Below are positions 42,565 through 51,118 of a DNA stretch of 64,000 nt, in pieces. Position 1 is the stretch's first letter. Every line of letters starts with the position of its first letter. The position numbers and the translations under genes are program-made. Below the pieces are notes generated by a model. It worked only from the letters and a program-made list of their open reading frames with translations, did no database searches and was not told the origin of the DNA. Origin of the DNA: an uncultured Christensenella sp. Its GTDB lineage: Bacteria > Bacillota > Clostridia > Christensenellales > Borkfalkiaceae. The stretch spans positions 1-64,000 of the forward strand of contig CAJTPB010000006.1 of assembly GCA_910578065.1 (NCBI GenBank). Direction: 5' to 3'.

Positions 42565-43938
42565 TTACATAATATTGTTTACCGAACGGGGAAACAGCGT
42601 TACGTCGCGGATATTTTCCATACCCGTTACGTACATAACGAATCGTTCGAAGCCGAGCCCGAATCCGCTGTGCGGCACGCTTCCGAACACGCGCAGATCA
42701 AGGTATTGCTTGTACGACTGCATATCCATGCCGCGCGCTTTCATGGCGGAAACCAGTTTCTCTAAATCCGCCTCGCGCTCGCTGCAACCGATAATTTCGC
42801 CGATTCCGGGAACGAGCAGATCGGTCGCCGCAACCGTTTTACCGTCGGCATTCTGCTTCATATAAAACGACTTGATCTGTTTGGGATAGTTGATAACGAA
42901 CAAAGGCTTTTTAAACACGACTTCGGTCAAATATTTTTCGTGTTCCGTCTGCAAGTCGCACCCCCACTCTACGGGATACACAAACTGCGCGTTCGCCTTT
43001 TTCAGCATTTCCACCGCGTCGGTATAGTCGATCACGCCGAATTTGCTGTTTACCACGTTATGCAATTTTTCCTTTAACCCCTTTTCCATAAAGCTGTCGA
43101 AAAAGTTCATTTCGTCGGGGCATTCGTCCATCACCGCTTTGATCACGTATTTTAACATGTCTTCCGCAATTTCCATAATATCGGGAAGTTCGGCAAACGC
43201 GACTTCCGGTTCGATATGCCAAAATTCCGCCAAATGGCGCGTGGTGTTGGAATTTTCCGCGCGGAACGAAGGTCCGAACGTATAAATCTTCGAAAAAGCA
43301 GTCGCCGCAACTTCCCCTTCCAGCTGACCGGAAACGGAAAGCCCCGCCTTTTGCCCGAAGAAATCGTTTTTATAATATTCCGCTTCGGAAGAAGCCTTTG
43401 CTTGATATCCATGCGTCGTTACGCGGAACATTTCGCCCGCCCCTTCGCAGTCGCTCGCGGTGATAATGGGCGTGTTCACATAATAATATCTGTGCTCGTG
43501 AAAATAGCGGTGGATCGCCTGCGCCGCCACGGAACGCACGCGGAACACGGCGGTAAACGTGTTGGTGCGCAAGCGCAAATGGGGAATCCCACGCAAAAAT
43601 TCCAATGTGGTGCGCTTCTTCTGAATGGGATATTCGGGCGGACATTTTCCGAGCAAAGTAATTTCTTCCGCGTTCAATTCCGCGCCTTCTCCTTTAAACG
43701 CCTTAACGACTTCCCCTTTTACGCAAACGGAAGCACCGTTTTTCGCGCATTCGGGATCGAGCGTAAGTTTGCTTTTGTCTACTACGATCTGCAAACGGGC
43801 AAAGCTAGTTCCGTCGGCAAGTTCCAAAAAGGCGACCTGCGCCGAATCGCGAAAGGTGCGCACCCAGCCGCAAACGGTTACTTTTTTGCCGAGCAAACTT
43901 TTATCGTTTAATACGTCGTAAATATCCAAATGCTTCAT
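42565..43938 (-). CDS. asnS: Asparagine--tRNA ligase
   Basis: This class II synthetase charges tRNA-Asn. The 457-residue protein has the N-terminal OB-fold anticodon domain (VTVCGWVRTFRDSAQVAFLEL), motif 1/2 region (FTAVFRVRSVAAQAIHRYFHEH, FGPSFRAENSNTTRHLAEFWHIEPE) and motif 3 (GFGLGFERFVMYVTGMENIRD, ending SVNNIM). The presence of AsnRS means asparaginyl-tRNA can be made directly. AAGGAG precedes the ATG. It is preceded on the same strand by the PHP gene (9-base gap) and proS. Confidence 0.96.
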   Translation of the reverse strand: MKHLDIYDVLNDKSLLGKKVTVCGWVRTFRDSAQVAFLELADGTSFARLQIVVDKSKLTLDPECAKNGASVCVKGEVVKAFKGEGAELNAEEITLLGKCPPEYPIQKKRTTLEFLRGIPHLRLRTNTFTAVFRVRSVAAQAIHRYFHEHRYYYVNTPIITASDCEGAGEMFRVTTHGYQAKASSEAEYYKNDFFGQKAGLSVSGQLEGEVAATAFSKIYTFGPSFRAENSNTTRHLAEFWHIEPEVAFAELPDIMEIAEDMLKYVIKAVMDECPDEMNFFDSFMEKGLKEKLHNVVNSKFGVIDYTDAVEMLKKANAQFVYPVEWGCDLQTEHEKYLTEVVFKKPLFVINYPKQIKSFYMKQNADGKTVAATDLLVPGIGEIIGCSEREADLEKLVSAMKARGMDMQSYKQYLDLRVFGSVPHSGFGLGFERFVMYVTGMENIRDVTLFPRSVNNIM

Positions 43939-43947
43939 AATAACTCC

Positions 43948-44625
43948 TTATTCGGTTAGGGTGAAAATTTCCCCTTCTCCGTTCAAAACGCGTTTTGCGT
44001 AATCTTTTCCGCTTAAAACAGGGGTTGCAAATTGCATTCCCGCAAGTTTTTTCTGCTGCGCCGCGTGAATATCCGAACCCGCCGTTTTGTGCAAACGATA
44101 TTCGTTTGCATATACGTCCGCAAGACGGTTTTCCCGATCGGTACGGTTGGCGTTCGGCGTTTCGAATGCGTCCACCGCGGAAGGGAACAGGCGAACGTGA
44201 TCGATATACCAATCTTCCCTGCACGGGTGCGCCTGTACGATAAGCCCGCCCTCTTTGCGGGCGAACAGGCAAAATTCCTTTGCCGAAAGCCGCATCATTT
44301 CGGGATGCGCAAACAGCCACTCTTTTTCCAATCCGTAAACCAAAAAATCCGTTCCCAAATAGGAATATTCCAACCCGAAGAATACGGAAAGCCCCGTATG
44401 TTCCGCGCACGCTTTTACCTGTTCATACCCTTCGCAAAACTTTGCAATGCGCTCTTCCCAACAAAGATCGGGCGGAACGGTGGTATTGCCGTTTAAAAAA
44501 TGATCGGTCACAAATACGCCCGCATATTGCAGCGCAACATATTTATCGACAATTTCCCGCGGGGTAAAACAGGAGCACGCGCTGGTTACGGAAGTGTGCA
44601 AATGCGTTTCGTAACGGTATGCCAT
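43948..44625 (-). CDS. PHP-domain metal-dependent phosphoesterase-like protein
   Basis: The 225-residue product carries the PHP metal motifs: YETHLHTSVTS at the start, VTDHFLNG, FGLEYSYLGTD, a His in IVQAHPCRED, and GSDIHAAQQ at the end. Related proteins are phosphoesterases or histidinol-phosphatase-like enzymes, so the substrate is open. It starts 5 bases after the proS stop with no Shine-Dalgarno, so translation is probably coupled to proS. Confidence 0.85.
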   Translation of the reverse strand: MAYRYETHLHTSVTSACSCFTPREIVDKYVALQYAGVFVTDHFLNGNTTVPPDLCWEERIAKFCEGYEQVKACAEHTGLSVFFGLEYSYLGTDFLVYGLEKEWLFAHPEMMRLSAKEFCLFARKEGGLIVQAHPCREDWYIDHVRLFPSAVDAFETPNANRTDRENRLADVYANEYRLHKTAGSDIHAAQQKKLAGMQFATPVLSGKDYAKRVLNGEGEIFTLTE

Positions 44626-44630
44626 ATTTT

Positions 44631-46058
44631 TTAATACGCCCGCGCAAAGATCACCGTTTTTTCCGCTTTCTTGCCGCACGCAACGCACTTTTCCGAAGTG
44701 TTCTCGTCGTCCATCACGCGGGAAGTCGCCTGCGCGAACTCTTTTACTTTATCCTCACACGCGCGGCAGCCGCACCAGCCCGCCCGCACGAAATTGCCCT
44801 TTTCCACTGCGGCCAAAAGCGCTTGTAACGAATCGGCGCGCACGATGCGCGTGTTCATGCGCTTTTTTGCGCGGTTGTAAAGATTTTCCGAAATTTCGTC
44901 TAACAGCGCTTTTACGCCCGCTTCCGCCCCGTCGAGCGAAAGTTCCGTCTTTTCGAAGTTATCTCTGCGCGCGCAAAGCGCCTTGCCCGCTTCCAAATCG
45001 CGCGGACCGAGTTCGATCCTTACGGGAACGCCCTTCATTTCCCATTCGTTAAACTTCCAACCGGGGGAATTTTCCGAATCGTCTAACAGCGCGCGTATGC
45101 CGGCGCGTTCTAATCTTTCTTTTAAATCGCGGCAAGCCTGCAACACGCCTTCTTTTTTGGACGCGATGGGAACGATCACCGCCTGCACGGGCGCAACGAC
45201 GGGCGGAAGCACCAACCCGCGGCTGTCGCCGTGCGTCATAATCAGCGCGCCGATCAAGCGGGTAGAAACGCCGAACGACATCGTGTACCCGTACTTCTGC
45301 GCGCCGTCTTTATCGGTAAACTTAATATCGAACGCTTTCGAAAAGTTCTGCCCCAAATAGTGCGAAGTGCCCGACTGCAAACTTTTTCCGTCGTGCATCA
45401 TCGCTTCCATACCGTAAGTCGCAACCGCGCCCGCAAACTTTTCTTTTTCCGTTTTTCTGCCCGTTAAAACGGGCATCGAAAGGCACGTTTTCGAAAATTC
45501 TTCGTATACTTGCAGCATTTTTTGCGTTTCCGCTTCCGCTTCTTCCGCGCTTGCAAATACCGAATGCCCTTCCTGCCACAAAAATTCGCTGGTGCGCAAA
45601 AAAGGACGGGTGGTTTTTTCCCACCGCATAACGTTCGCCCATTGGTTCATTCTAAGCGGAAGATCCCGCCACGATTCGATCCACTTGCCGTACATGGTGC
45701 CGATGATCGTTTCGGAAGTGGGGCGCACGCAAAGGGGTTCTTGCAATTTTTCCCCGCCCGCATGCGTTACAACGGCAACTTCGGGCGCGAACCCTTCTAC
45801 GTGTTCCGCCTCTTTCGTCATAAAGCTCATGGGGATCAACAGCGGAAAATACGCATTTTCGTATTCGTTCGCTTTAAAACGCTTGTCAAACTCTTTTTGT
45901 ATATTTTCCCAAATCGCATACCCGTACGGACGGATCACCATCGTGCCCTTTACGGGGCCGTAATCAACAAGTTTCGTCTTTAACACGACGTCCGTATACC
46001 ATTGGGGGAAATCGCTTTCGATATCGGCGATTTGCGAAACAAACTGATCTTTTGCCAT
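44631..46058 (-). CDS. proS: Proline--tRNA ligase, archaeal/eukaryotic-type
   Basis: The 475-residue protein charges tRNA-Pro. It lacks the bacterial editing insertion and has the archaeal-like C-terminal zinc domain (WCGCRACEDKVKE with CVACGKKAEK) ending in Tyr (FARAY). Class II motifs are GYAIWENIQKEFDKRF, RPTSETIIGTMY, RTSEFLWQEGHSVFAS and ALIMTHGDSRGLVLPP. The second ATG (46058) fits GAAGGA with 6-base spacing; an ATG six bases upstream touches the Shine-Dalgarno. Confidence 0.95.
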   Translation of the reverse strand: MAKDQFVSQIADIESDFPQWYTDVVLKTKLVDYGPVKGTMVIRPYGYAIWENIQKEFDKRFKANEYENAYFPLLIPMSFMTKEAEHVEGFAPEVAVVTHAGGEKLQEPLCVRPTSETIIGTMYGKWIESWRDLPLRMNQWANVMRWEKTTRPFLRTSEFLWQEGHSVFASAEEAEAETQKMLQVYEEFSKTCLSMPVLTGRKTEKEKFAGAVATYGMEAMMHDGKSLQSGTSHYLGQNFSKAFDIKFTDKDGAQKYGYTMSFGVSTRLIGALIMTHGDSRGLVLPPVVAPVQAVIVPIASKKEGVLQACRDLKERLERAGIRALLDDSENSPGWKFNEWEMKGVPVRIELGPRDLEAGKALCARRDNFEKTELSLDGAEAGVKALLDEISENLYNRAKKRMNTRIVRADSLQALLAAVEKGNFVRAGWCGCRACEDKVKEFAQATSRVMDDENTSEKCVACGKKAEKTVIFARAY

Positions 46059-46090
46059 AAACATTCCTTCAAAAAAATAAAGATACGGTA

Positions 46091-46119
46091 ATTATACCAT
46101 ATCTTTTTTAATTCGTCCA
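46091..46119 (-). promoter_or_regulatory. proS promoter
   Basis: On the minus strand TGGACG (46114-46119), 17 bp, TGG-TATAAT (46091-46096, extended -10). The leader of about 25 bases contains the proS Shine-Dalgarno. Confidence 0.7.
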
Positions 46120-46135
46120 TTGTTTGAACGGTTTT

Positions 46136-46876
46136 TTAAAAGACGAGTTCTCTTTTTGCCGCAGAAAAGAACACTTTTTTCAACGGGAAAAAGAGCAAAA
46201 ACACGCTTACCGCCGTGCAGACCGTCTGCGGGATCATGGCAAGAAAACCGGTGTAAAAATAAGCGATCGCCGCCTGCGCCGAATACCCGTACCACAGCGG
46301 AGAGATCACGTCGTCCGCAAGCGTAAAACAAACGGTAAAAAATGCCGCAAGCGCGGTGACGGAAGCGAGTTCCCGCCCTTCGCGTTCCCGCTTGCCCCCT
46401 TTCAATAAAACGATAAAATACAACGCCGACAGCGCGCACAGTATTGCAAATAAAACCCACAGCATAACCGAAATTTTTGTTTGATACAACACGCTTACTT
46501 TTACGCCCGCCGCCGCAAAATACCCGCAAAAAGCGGCAAGCCCCGTTAATAAAAGGGGGCATACCCATACGGGAAGCGGCTTGCTTTTACTTCCCATTAA
46601 GCCGAAACAAAGCGCAAATATCGGATAATAGAGCAAGTACAACAACAGTACGTTTGGATAAAACCCGTACAAAAAACAGCGGAGAAGGGAAAAAGAAAGG
46701 GCGGTCAACACGCCCGCCAAGGCCCCGAACGCATAACAAAACGAAAGCAAAAACACGGTTACAAGTTCCACGCCCGAAACAAAGCCGAATGCAAATTGCA
46801 CGGCAATTAAAAGCGCCGTCATAACGGCGCTTGCAGTTAAAGTACGCGCATTCAGCTGTCCGAATTTTTCTTTCAT
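46136..46876 (-). CDS. ECF-type transporter substrate-binding membrane protein (S component), predicted
   Basis: The 246-residue protein is mostly hydrophobic with about six segments, and shows the S-component pattern TASAVMTALLIAVQFAFGF early (small-residue Ala motif for the T subunit) and a LYGFYP loop. Substrate unknown. A DUF4430-like lipoprotein gene lies 235 bases upstream on the same strand and could feed it, a pairing known for some vitamin transporters. The interval 46877-47110 shows no riboswitch box I can recognise. Confidence 0.65.
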   Translation of the reverse strand: MKEKFGQLNARTLTASAVMTALLIAVQFAFGFVSGVELVTVFLLSFCYAFGALAGVLTALSFSLLRCFLYGFYPNVLLLYLLYYPIFALCFGLMGSKSKPLPVWVCPLLLTGLAAFCGYFAAAGVKVSVLYQTKISVMLWVLFAILCALSALYFIVLLKGGKREREGRELASVTALAAFFTVCFTLADDVISPLWYGYSAQAAIAYFYTGFLAMIPQTVCTAVSVFLLFFPLKKVFFSAAKRELVF

Positions 46877-47110
46877 GTTACCGCCGTAATTTTCACGATC
46901 GAAGCGCCGAATCGCAAACTGATTCTACGCACTAAAATTGTTTCCTGTGCGCCCGACAAACCTTTTTCCTTTACAATACCACTTTGCGTGCTCCGCTTAT
47001 CGAAAGGTCCGAAGCGCACTTGTATACAGCGCCGCGCTTACGAAATGATTGCAATACCGCGCCAAAGATTCTACAAATCCGCAACGCGCTTTCGTATGTA
47101 TCATATTAGC

Positions 47111-47563
47111 TTATGAAACGAAAACCAACAAATAGCAATTCCCCTCTACCATGGGAAGCCCCGAAACGCCGTAAGAAGCGCTTGCATACGATTGGTTGTT
47201 ATAGGGATATGCTCCGTATTCCGCATTGGAATACGCGATCCCTTCGTAATCGCCCAAAGAGGTATATACCGCCCAATAAGAAGAATAATCGGCTGCCTGC
47301 TGCGTTCCGTTTACCGAAGTTAAGTAAAAACCGTACTGCCCTTCCGATCCTTCGAAAGAAATCGAGCCTTCCTCTTTCAGTTTTGCCATTGCATCGAACA
47401 AACTTCCGCCCGTTTCCGTTGCCTCGATCACGACGAGCGTTTTAGAATTTTCTAAAAGTTTTGCGCCGTTTACGTCACTCTTGCCGCACGCGGCGAACAA
47501 GCAACCGAACGAAGCCAGCGCGGCTGCGCATAAAATTGTCCATAACCGTTTTATCCGTTTCAT
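47111..47563 (-). CDS. DUF4430-like lipoprotein
   Basis: The 150-residue product has a lipoprotein signal (LWTILCAAALASFGCLFAAC, lipobox FAAC). The mature part resembles the DUF4430 / transcobalamin-like beta domain: SLFDAMAKLKEEG, GFYLTSVNGT and a closing GLPMVEGNCYLLVFVS. Such domains bind ligands on the cell surface. The nearby S-component-like gene suggests a shared transport role. Confidence 0.7.
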   Translation of the reverse strand: MKRIKRLWTILCAAALASFGCLFAACGKSDVNGAKLLENSKTLVVIEATETGGSLFDAMAKLKEEGSISFEGSEGQYGFYLTSVNGTQQAADYSSYWAVYTSLGDYEGIAYSNAEYGAYPYNNQSYASASYGVSGLPMVEGNCYLLVFVS

Positions 47564-47770
47564 ACCGTCAATTTTTCCTTTGCATCAAATTAAAATTTCT
47601 GCTCGTACTATTTAAGTAGCCGTCCGTCAAAACTGCTTTAAAGTTTAACAGCAGCTGTATTTGCCGATTGTCGAAACGAAGTCTTTTTCCGCAGTTCGGC
47701 AAAATCGCCTCCGATTCGGCATAACTATATTAAAACTTTTTTTGTTTTCAAACGGAAAGCTGCATTACAA

Positions 47771-49717
47771 TCAGCAGCCGCCGCCCCCGCCGCCCCCGCC
47801 GGAAGAGCCGCCACCTCCTCCGCCGCCTCCGCCGCCCCCCGAAGAGGAGCCGACGGAATGGGAAAGGCAATGCGAAAGCGCCGTTACGGGAACGCCGTTC
47901 GCCCATTCGGGCAAGGCAAGCTGCAAGGGCGCAAACCGCTTTTCTACTTTTTTGCTGATCCCCATTACCAAACAATAAGGAATAATATCGTTATAATAAT
48001 CGGGATAATCTTTTAACAGCATTTCGATGCGCGAAAGTTCTGCCGTAAGCACGAATTTGCGGAAACCGCGCATTTTCTCGTATTCTTTCTGCGCCTCGGG
48101 CGTGCGCTTTTTCATGAAAAACGACAGGCAAAACGCGAACGCCCACCAACCGAGCGCGATCCACAAAAGCCCGATAAAATCGTAAGCAGGAAGATAAAAG
48201 ATAAGGTACACCGCAAACAACGGCATTGCCATAAACGCTATGGGGAATATCCAAATCAACGGCGTATCCATTCGATCGTGTTCCAAATATCCGACGGCGG
48301 TTCCCGCAGCCATAAAAGCCGCAAAGAGCAAAGGAAGCCCCGTTTCTTGAAAGATACAAAGATACACAAGCATCATAAGCATAGGAATCAGCGAAAGGAT
48401 CACCATTCCCGCCATTGCCAAAGTTCTGCCCTTCGCGTACGGGTCGGGCGCGTCCGCCTCTATCTGCATGGAAGAAACCGCCGAATGCAGCGCGCTCCCC
48501 TTTTTGTAATATCTACCCTTGCGCATCTCGCGGGAAGAATACACTTCCGCATCGCCGTACTTCGAAGAAAATATCGGCATGAACAGCGCCCTGAAATACT
48601 TGCGTTCGGCAACCCCCGCCGAATCGGGCAAATTTTTTAATTTGGTAATTAAAACGTCCCGTTTTCCGTCTCGTTCCAGCGAAACATAGCCGTCTTTCGC
48701 CCACAGTAAAACCACCGCGGGAATATCTTTTCTGCGCATTCTGCCGTACCACACGGCGGAAAAGCGCGCGGGGCGCATGCCTGCGGGCGGATAAAATTCC
48801 AACGGTTCAACGCCGCGCTGCGTGCGGAATTTAAAGAATAAGAAACCGGTTGCAATCACGGCGAGGGCAGCCACTCCTACCAAAAGCCAATAGTACCAAA
48901 CGAAGGGCTTTTCCGCCGCCGTAAAATAACCTTCGGGAAGCAGCACTTGCACGGTATACCCTTTATTTTCCAACATCGGCTTTGCGTTTACGGTTATTTG
49001 TTTCCCGTCGATCTTTATCCATTCCCCGTCTTGCTCGTCTGGAGCCCACGTTTTTTTGCCGTTGGTGCGAAAGGTAACCGCGGACTTTTCCAACCGATCG
49101 GGAAAGTTGATTTCCGCCTTAAAATACTGCGTAAACGCCATGGCGTAGCCTAAAATGTCAAACGTGAAATCGTCGTATCCCGCCGCTTTATCTTCGCTCA
49201 TGTCGTACACATACGAAAGTTCGAAAACGTGATACTGGCTTTCGTCTTTTTGATCTTCTATTTTGGGGAAGTACGATTCATCTTGCTTCTGCATTTTGAT
49301 CGAATGGAAATTCCCGTTGCTGTACAAACTTTGCGTTACTTTTGCGGGCGCGCCGTCGATCGTAACAGATACGTCGGAAATCCGCGTAACGTATTTTTCG
49401 CCCGTTTCCGATTTCCCGTTTATCATGCGCGTCGTCTGACTGATGCGCTGAATATCGCGAATAATGCCCGTGTTGTAATCGTCATATAAAAAGCCCACGC
49501 GCAGCCGTTCGGTGATTGCAAACGTCTTATCCTTTCGCACGTCGATTTTTACGTCGATTTCCCGAAAATAGTACGAAGTTTCGATAATCGTTTTATCGCT
49601 TTCTTCGTCGTAATAAGAAGCGTGCGCTTCGACTGCGAACGCAGGAAACAAACTTGCAAGCAAACATGCCGCAAGCGCCAATATTGCAACGGAAAATAGT
49701 TTTTTCAGTTTCAGCAT
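47771..49717 (-). CDS. DUF2207 family membrane protein with poly-glycine tail
   Basis: The 648-residue protein has a signal peptide (about 1-31), an extracellular beta domain (YYFREIDVKIDVRKDKTFAI, a DUF2207 hallmark) to residue 275, a membrane helix (WYYWLLVGVAALAVIATGFL), a cytosolic wing-like domain (DIPAVVLLWAKDGYVSLERD), a pair-rich membrane segment, and a C-terminus ending in G11-SS-G8-Cys. Gly-rich ends are common in the family, but a terminal Cys is unusual. I use ATG 49717, since AAGGATGG is well placed; ATG 49723 is also possible. Function unknown. Confidence 0.82.
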   Translation of the reverse strand: MLKLKKLFSVAILALAACLLASLFPAFAVEAHASYYDEESDKTIIETSYYFREIDVKIDVRKDKTFAITERLRVGFLYDDYNTGIIRDIQRISQTTRMINGKSETGEKYVTRISDVSVTIDGAPAKVTQSLYSNGNFHSIKMQKQDESYFPKIEDQKDESQYHVFELSYVYDMSEDKAAGYDDFTFDILGYAMAFTQYFKAEINFPDRLEKSAVTFRTNGKKTWAPDEQDGEWIKIDGKQITVNAKPMLENKGYTVQVLLPEGYFTAAEKPFVWYYWLLVGVAALAVIATGFLFFKFRTQRGVEPLEFYPPAGMRPARFSAVWYGRMRRKDIPAVVLLWAKDGYVSLERDGKRDVLITKLKNLPDSAGVAERKYFRALFMPIFSSKYGDAEVYSSREMRKGRYYKKGSALHSAVSSMQIEADAPDPYAKGRTLAMAGMVILSLIPMLMMLVYLCIFQETGLPLLFAAFMAAGTAVGYLEHDRMDTPLIWIFPIAFMAMPLFAVYLIFYLPAYDFIGLLWIALGWWAFAFCLSFFMKKRTPEAQKEYEKMRGFRKFVLTAELSRIEMLLKDYPDYYNDIIPYCLVMGISKKVEKRFAPLQLALPEWANGVPVTALSHCLSHSVGSSSGGGGGGGGGGGSSGGGGGGGGC

Positions 49718-49728
49718 AACCATCCTTA

Positions 49729-49772
49729 TAAAAAACGCGCGCCCGTTCCGCGTAGGGCGAGAAAAGCGCGCG
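49729..49772 (-). terminator. Terminator-like hairpin just before the DUF2207 start
   Basis: CGCGCGC pairs with GCGCGCG, with an inner GCCC/GGGC alternative, followed by TTTTTT on the minus strand. It ends only a few bases before the Shine-Dalgarno, so it may be the degV terminator or an attenuator. The remaining 49773-50046 shows only a weak stem (CAAGCGG/CCGCTTG). Confidence 0.6.
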
Positions 49773-50046
49773 CCGTTATATCAGGCATGTTCGCCCTATT
49801 ATTTTTTTCTATCTATCCGATCGTAAACGCCGCGTTCCGCCGCTAGCAGATTTCCGCTTGTGGAACAATCGGCGATTGCGTTTTTTCACAAATATTCTAT
49901 TAAACGCCCCGTTTTAAAAACGGCAATCACGAATACGCCTTTCTTGCACGCGCGCCTCGTTACTACCGCACCTTACCAAAAAAGGCACGCATTGTCAAAC
50001 GTCAAGCGGAACGGCAAAAAACCGCTTGCTTTGCCCGCCGGATATT

Positions 50047-50940
50047 TTAAAACTCGTTGCGTTCGCTTTTGGAAATATAACCGAGCGCAAAAGCGTTAGG
50101 TCCTACATGCGAACCGATCACAGGTCCCATAATTTGAACGTAAGGCTCGATGCCGAACTTTTCCCGCACGTACTGCGCAAGTTCTTCCGCTATGGGCGAA
50201 TTATCGGTATGCACGATAAACACGTATTTTTCCCGTTCGTCCGGTCCCTCTTTGGCGAGTTTCTCTTTAATAAACGAAACCGCCTTTTTTACGCCGCGCA
50301 CCTTTGCAATGGGCAAAAGTTTCCCCTCTTTGTCGAACGAGATGATCGGCTTAATCCCCAGCACTCCGCCGATCGCCGCGGCGGCAGCCGAAATGCGCCC
50401 GCCCCGCTTTAAATAGTTTAAATCGTCCGCCACGATAAAGTGCTGAATGTGCAGGCGCAGCGAATTGCAGTAATCGTGCGCTTCGCAAGCCGTTTTGCCT
50501 TCGTTCCGCAGCCGCAGCGCAATTCTTACCAAAGCGCCCTGCCCTACCGTAGCGGTAAGCGGATCCACCACGTAAAGGGAAAATTTAGGGAACTGTTTCT
50601 TCACGTCTTCCGCGGCTTTGCGCGCAACCGTTTTGGTGGGCGAAAGCCCGCTCGAAATGGTAAAGTGCAAAACGTCTTCCGCGCCCTCTTGCGCAAGGCG
50701 TAAAAAGTGCTCGTAATGCGATTCGTAGTTCAGCATCGACGTGCGCGAAAAGGCGCCCGCGCGCAGTTCGTTGTAAAAATCAACGTACTGCCCGTACTCG
50801 GTAAATGCGTCTAACCTGTCCTGCATTTTTCCGTCCTTTTCCACCGTAAAGGTCAAAGGAACAAACTTAATGTCGTTTTCCGCGATAAAGTCATGATACA
50901 AATCGCAAGTCGAATCGGTCGATAAAGTAAATTTATACAT
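50047..50940 (-). CDS. DegV family fatty-acid-binding protein
   Basis: The 297-residue protein has the DegV pattern: DSTCDLYHDFI, PLTFTVEKDGKM, the lipid-contact serines in GAFSRTSMLNY and FTISSGLSPTKT, and the hallmark DDLNYLKRGGRIS. It binds fatty acids for the FakA kinase in phospholipid synthesis. GGAGAG precedes the ATG. No FakA partner is adjacent. Confidence 0.93.
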   Translation of the reverse strand: MYKFTLSTDSTCDLYHDFIAENDIKFVPLTFTVEKDGKMQDRLDAFTEYGQYVDFYNELRAGAFSRTSMLNYESHYEHFLRLAQEGAEDVLHFTISSGLSPTKTVARKAAEDVKKQFPKFSLYVVDPLTATVGQGALVRIALRLRNEGKTACEAHDYCNSLRLHIQHFIVADDLNYLKRGGRISAAAAAIGGVLGIKPIISFDKEGKLLPIAKVRGVKKAVSFIKEKLAKEGPDEREKYVFIVHTDNSPIAEELAQYVREKFGIEPYVQIMGPVIGSHVGPNAFALGYISKSERNEF

Positions 50941-50963
50941 AGTATTCTCTCCAATATGACAGT

Positions 50964-50992
50964 ATTATAACATAATTCGTCACCGTCCGCAA
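50964..50992 (-). promoter_or_regulatory. degV promoter
   Basis: On the minus strand TTGCGG, 17 bp, TGT-TATAAT (50964-50969). Confidence 0.7.
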
Positions 50993-51042
50993 GGCTCTAA
51001 TTCCGATTTGTATAAAATTTCCATATTTTTTTCGTCAATCTC

Positions 51043-51071
51043 TTGAAATGCGCGCCGATTTTTAGTATAAT
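51043..51071 (+). promoter_or_regulatory. Promoter of the phosphohexomutase gene
   Basis: TTGAAA (51043-51048), 17 bp, TATAAT (51066-51071), with a 41-base leader and GGGGGG near the ATG. Confidence 0.85.
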
Positions 51072-51118
51072 AACGGTATACGAAAGCGCAATAAAATGTA
51101 AGCGCTTCGGGGGGTCAT

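Noticed and set aside
46059..46135. T-box leader for proS or asnS
   Set aside because: The leader is too short and no T-box sequence is present.
46877..47110. Possible cobalamin riboswitch upstream of the ECF-type gene
   Set aside because: No B12-box consensus or matching stems were found by reading.
47661..47978. Proline-run ORF on the plus strand
   Set aside because: It is the antisense of the poly-glycine tail of the DUF2207 gene.
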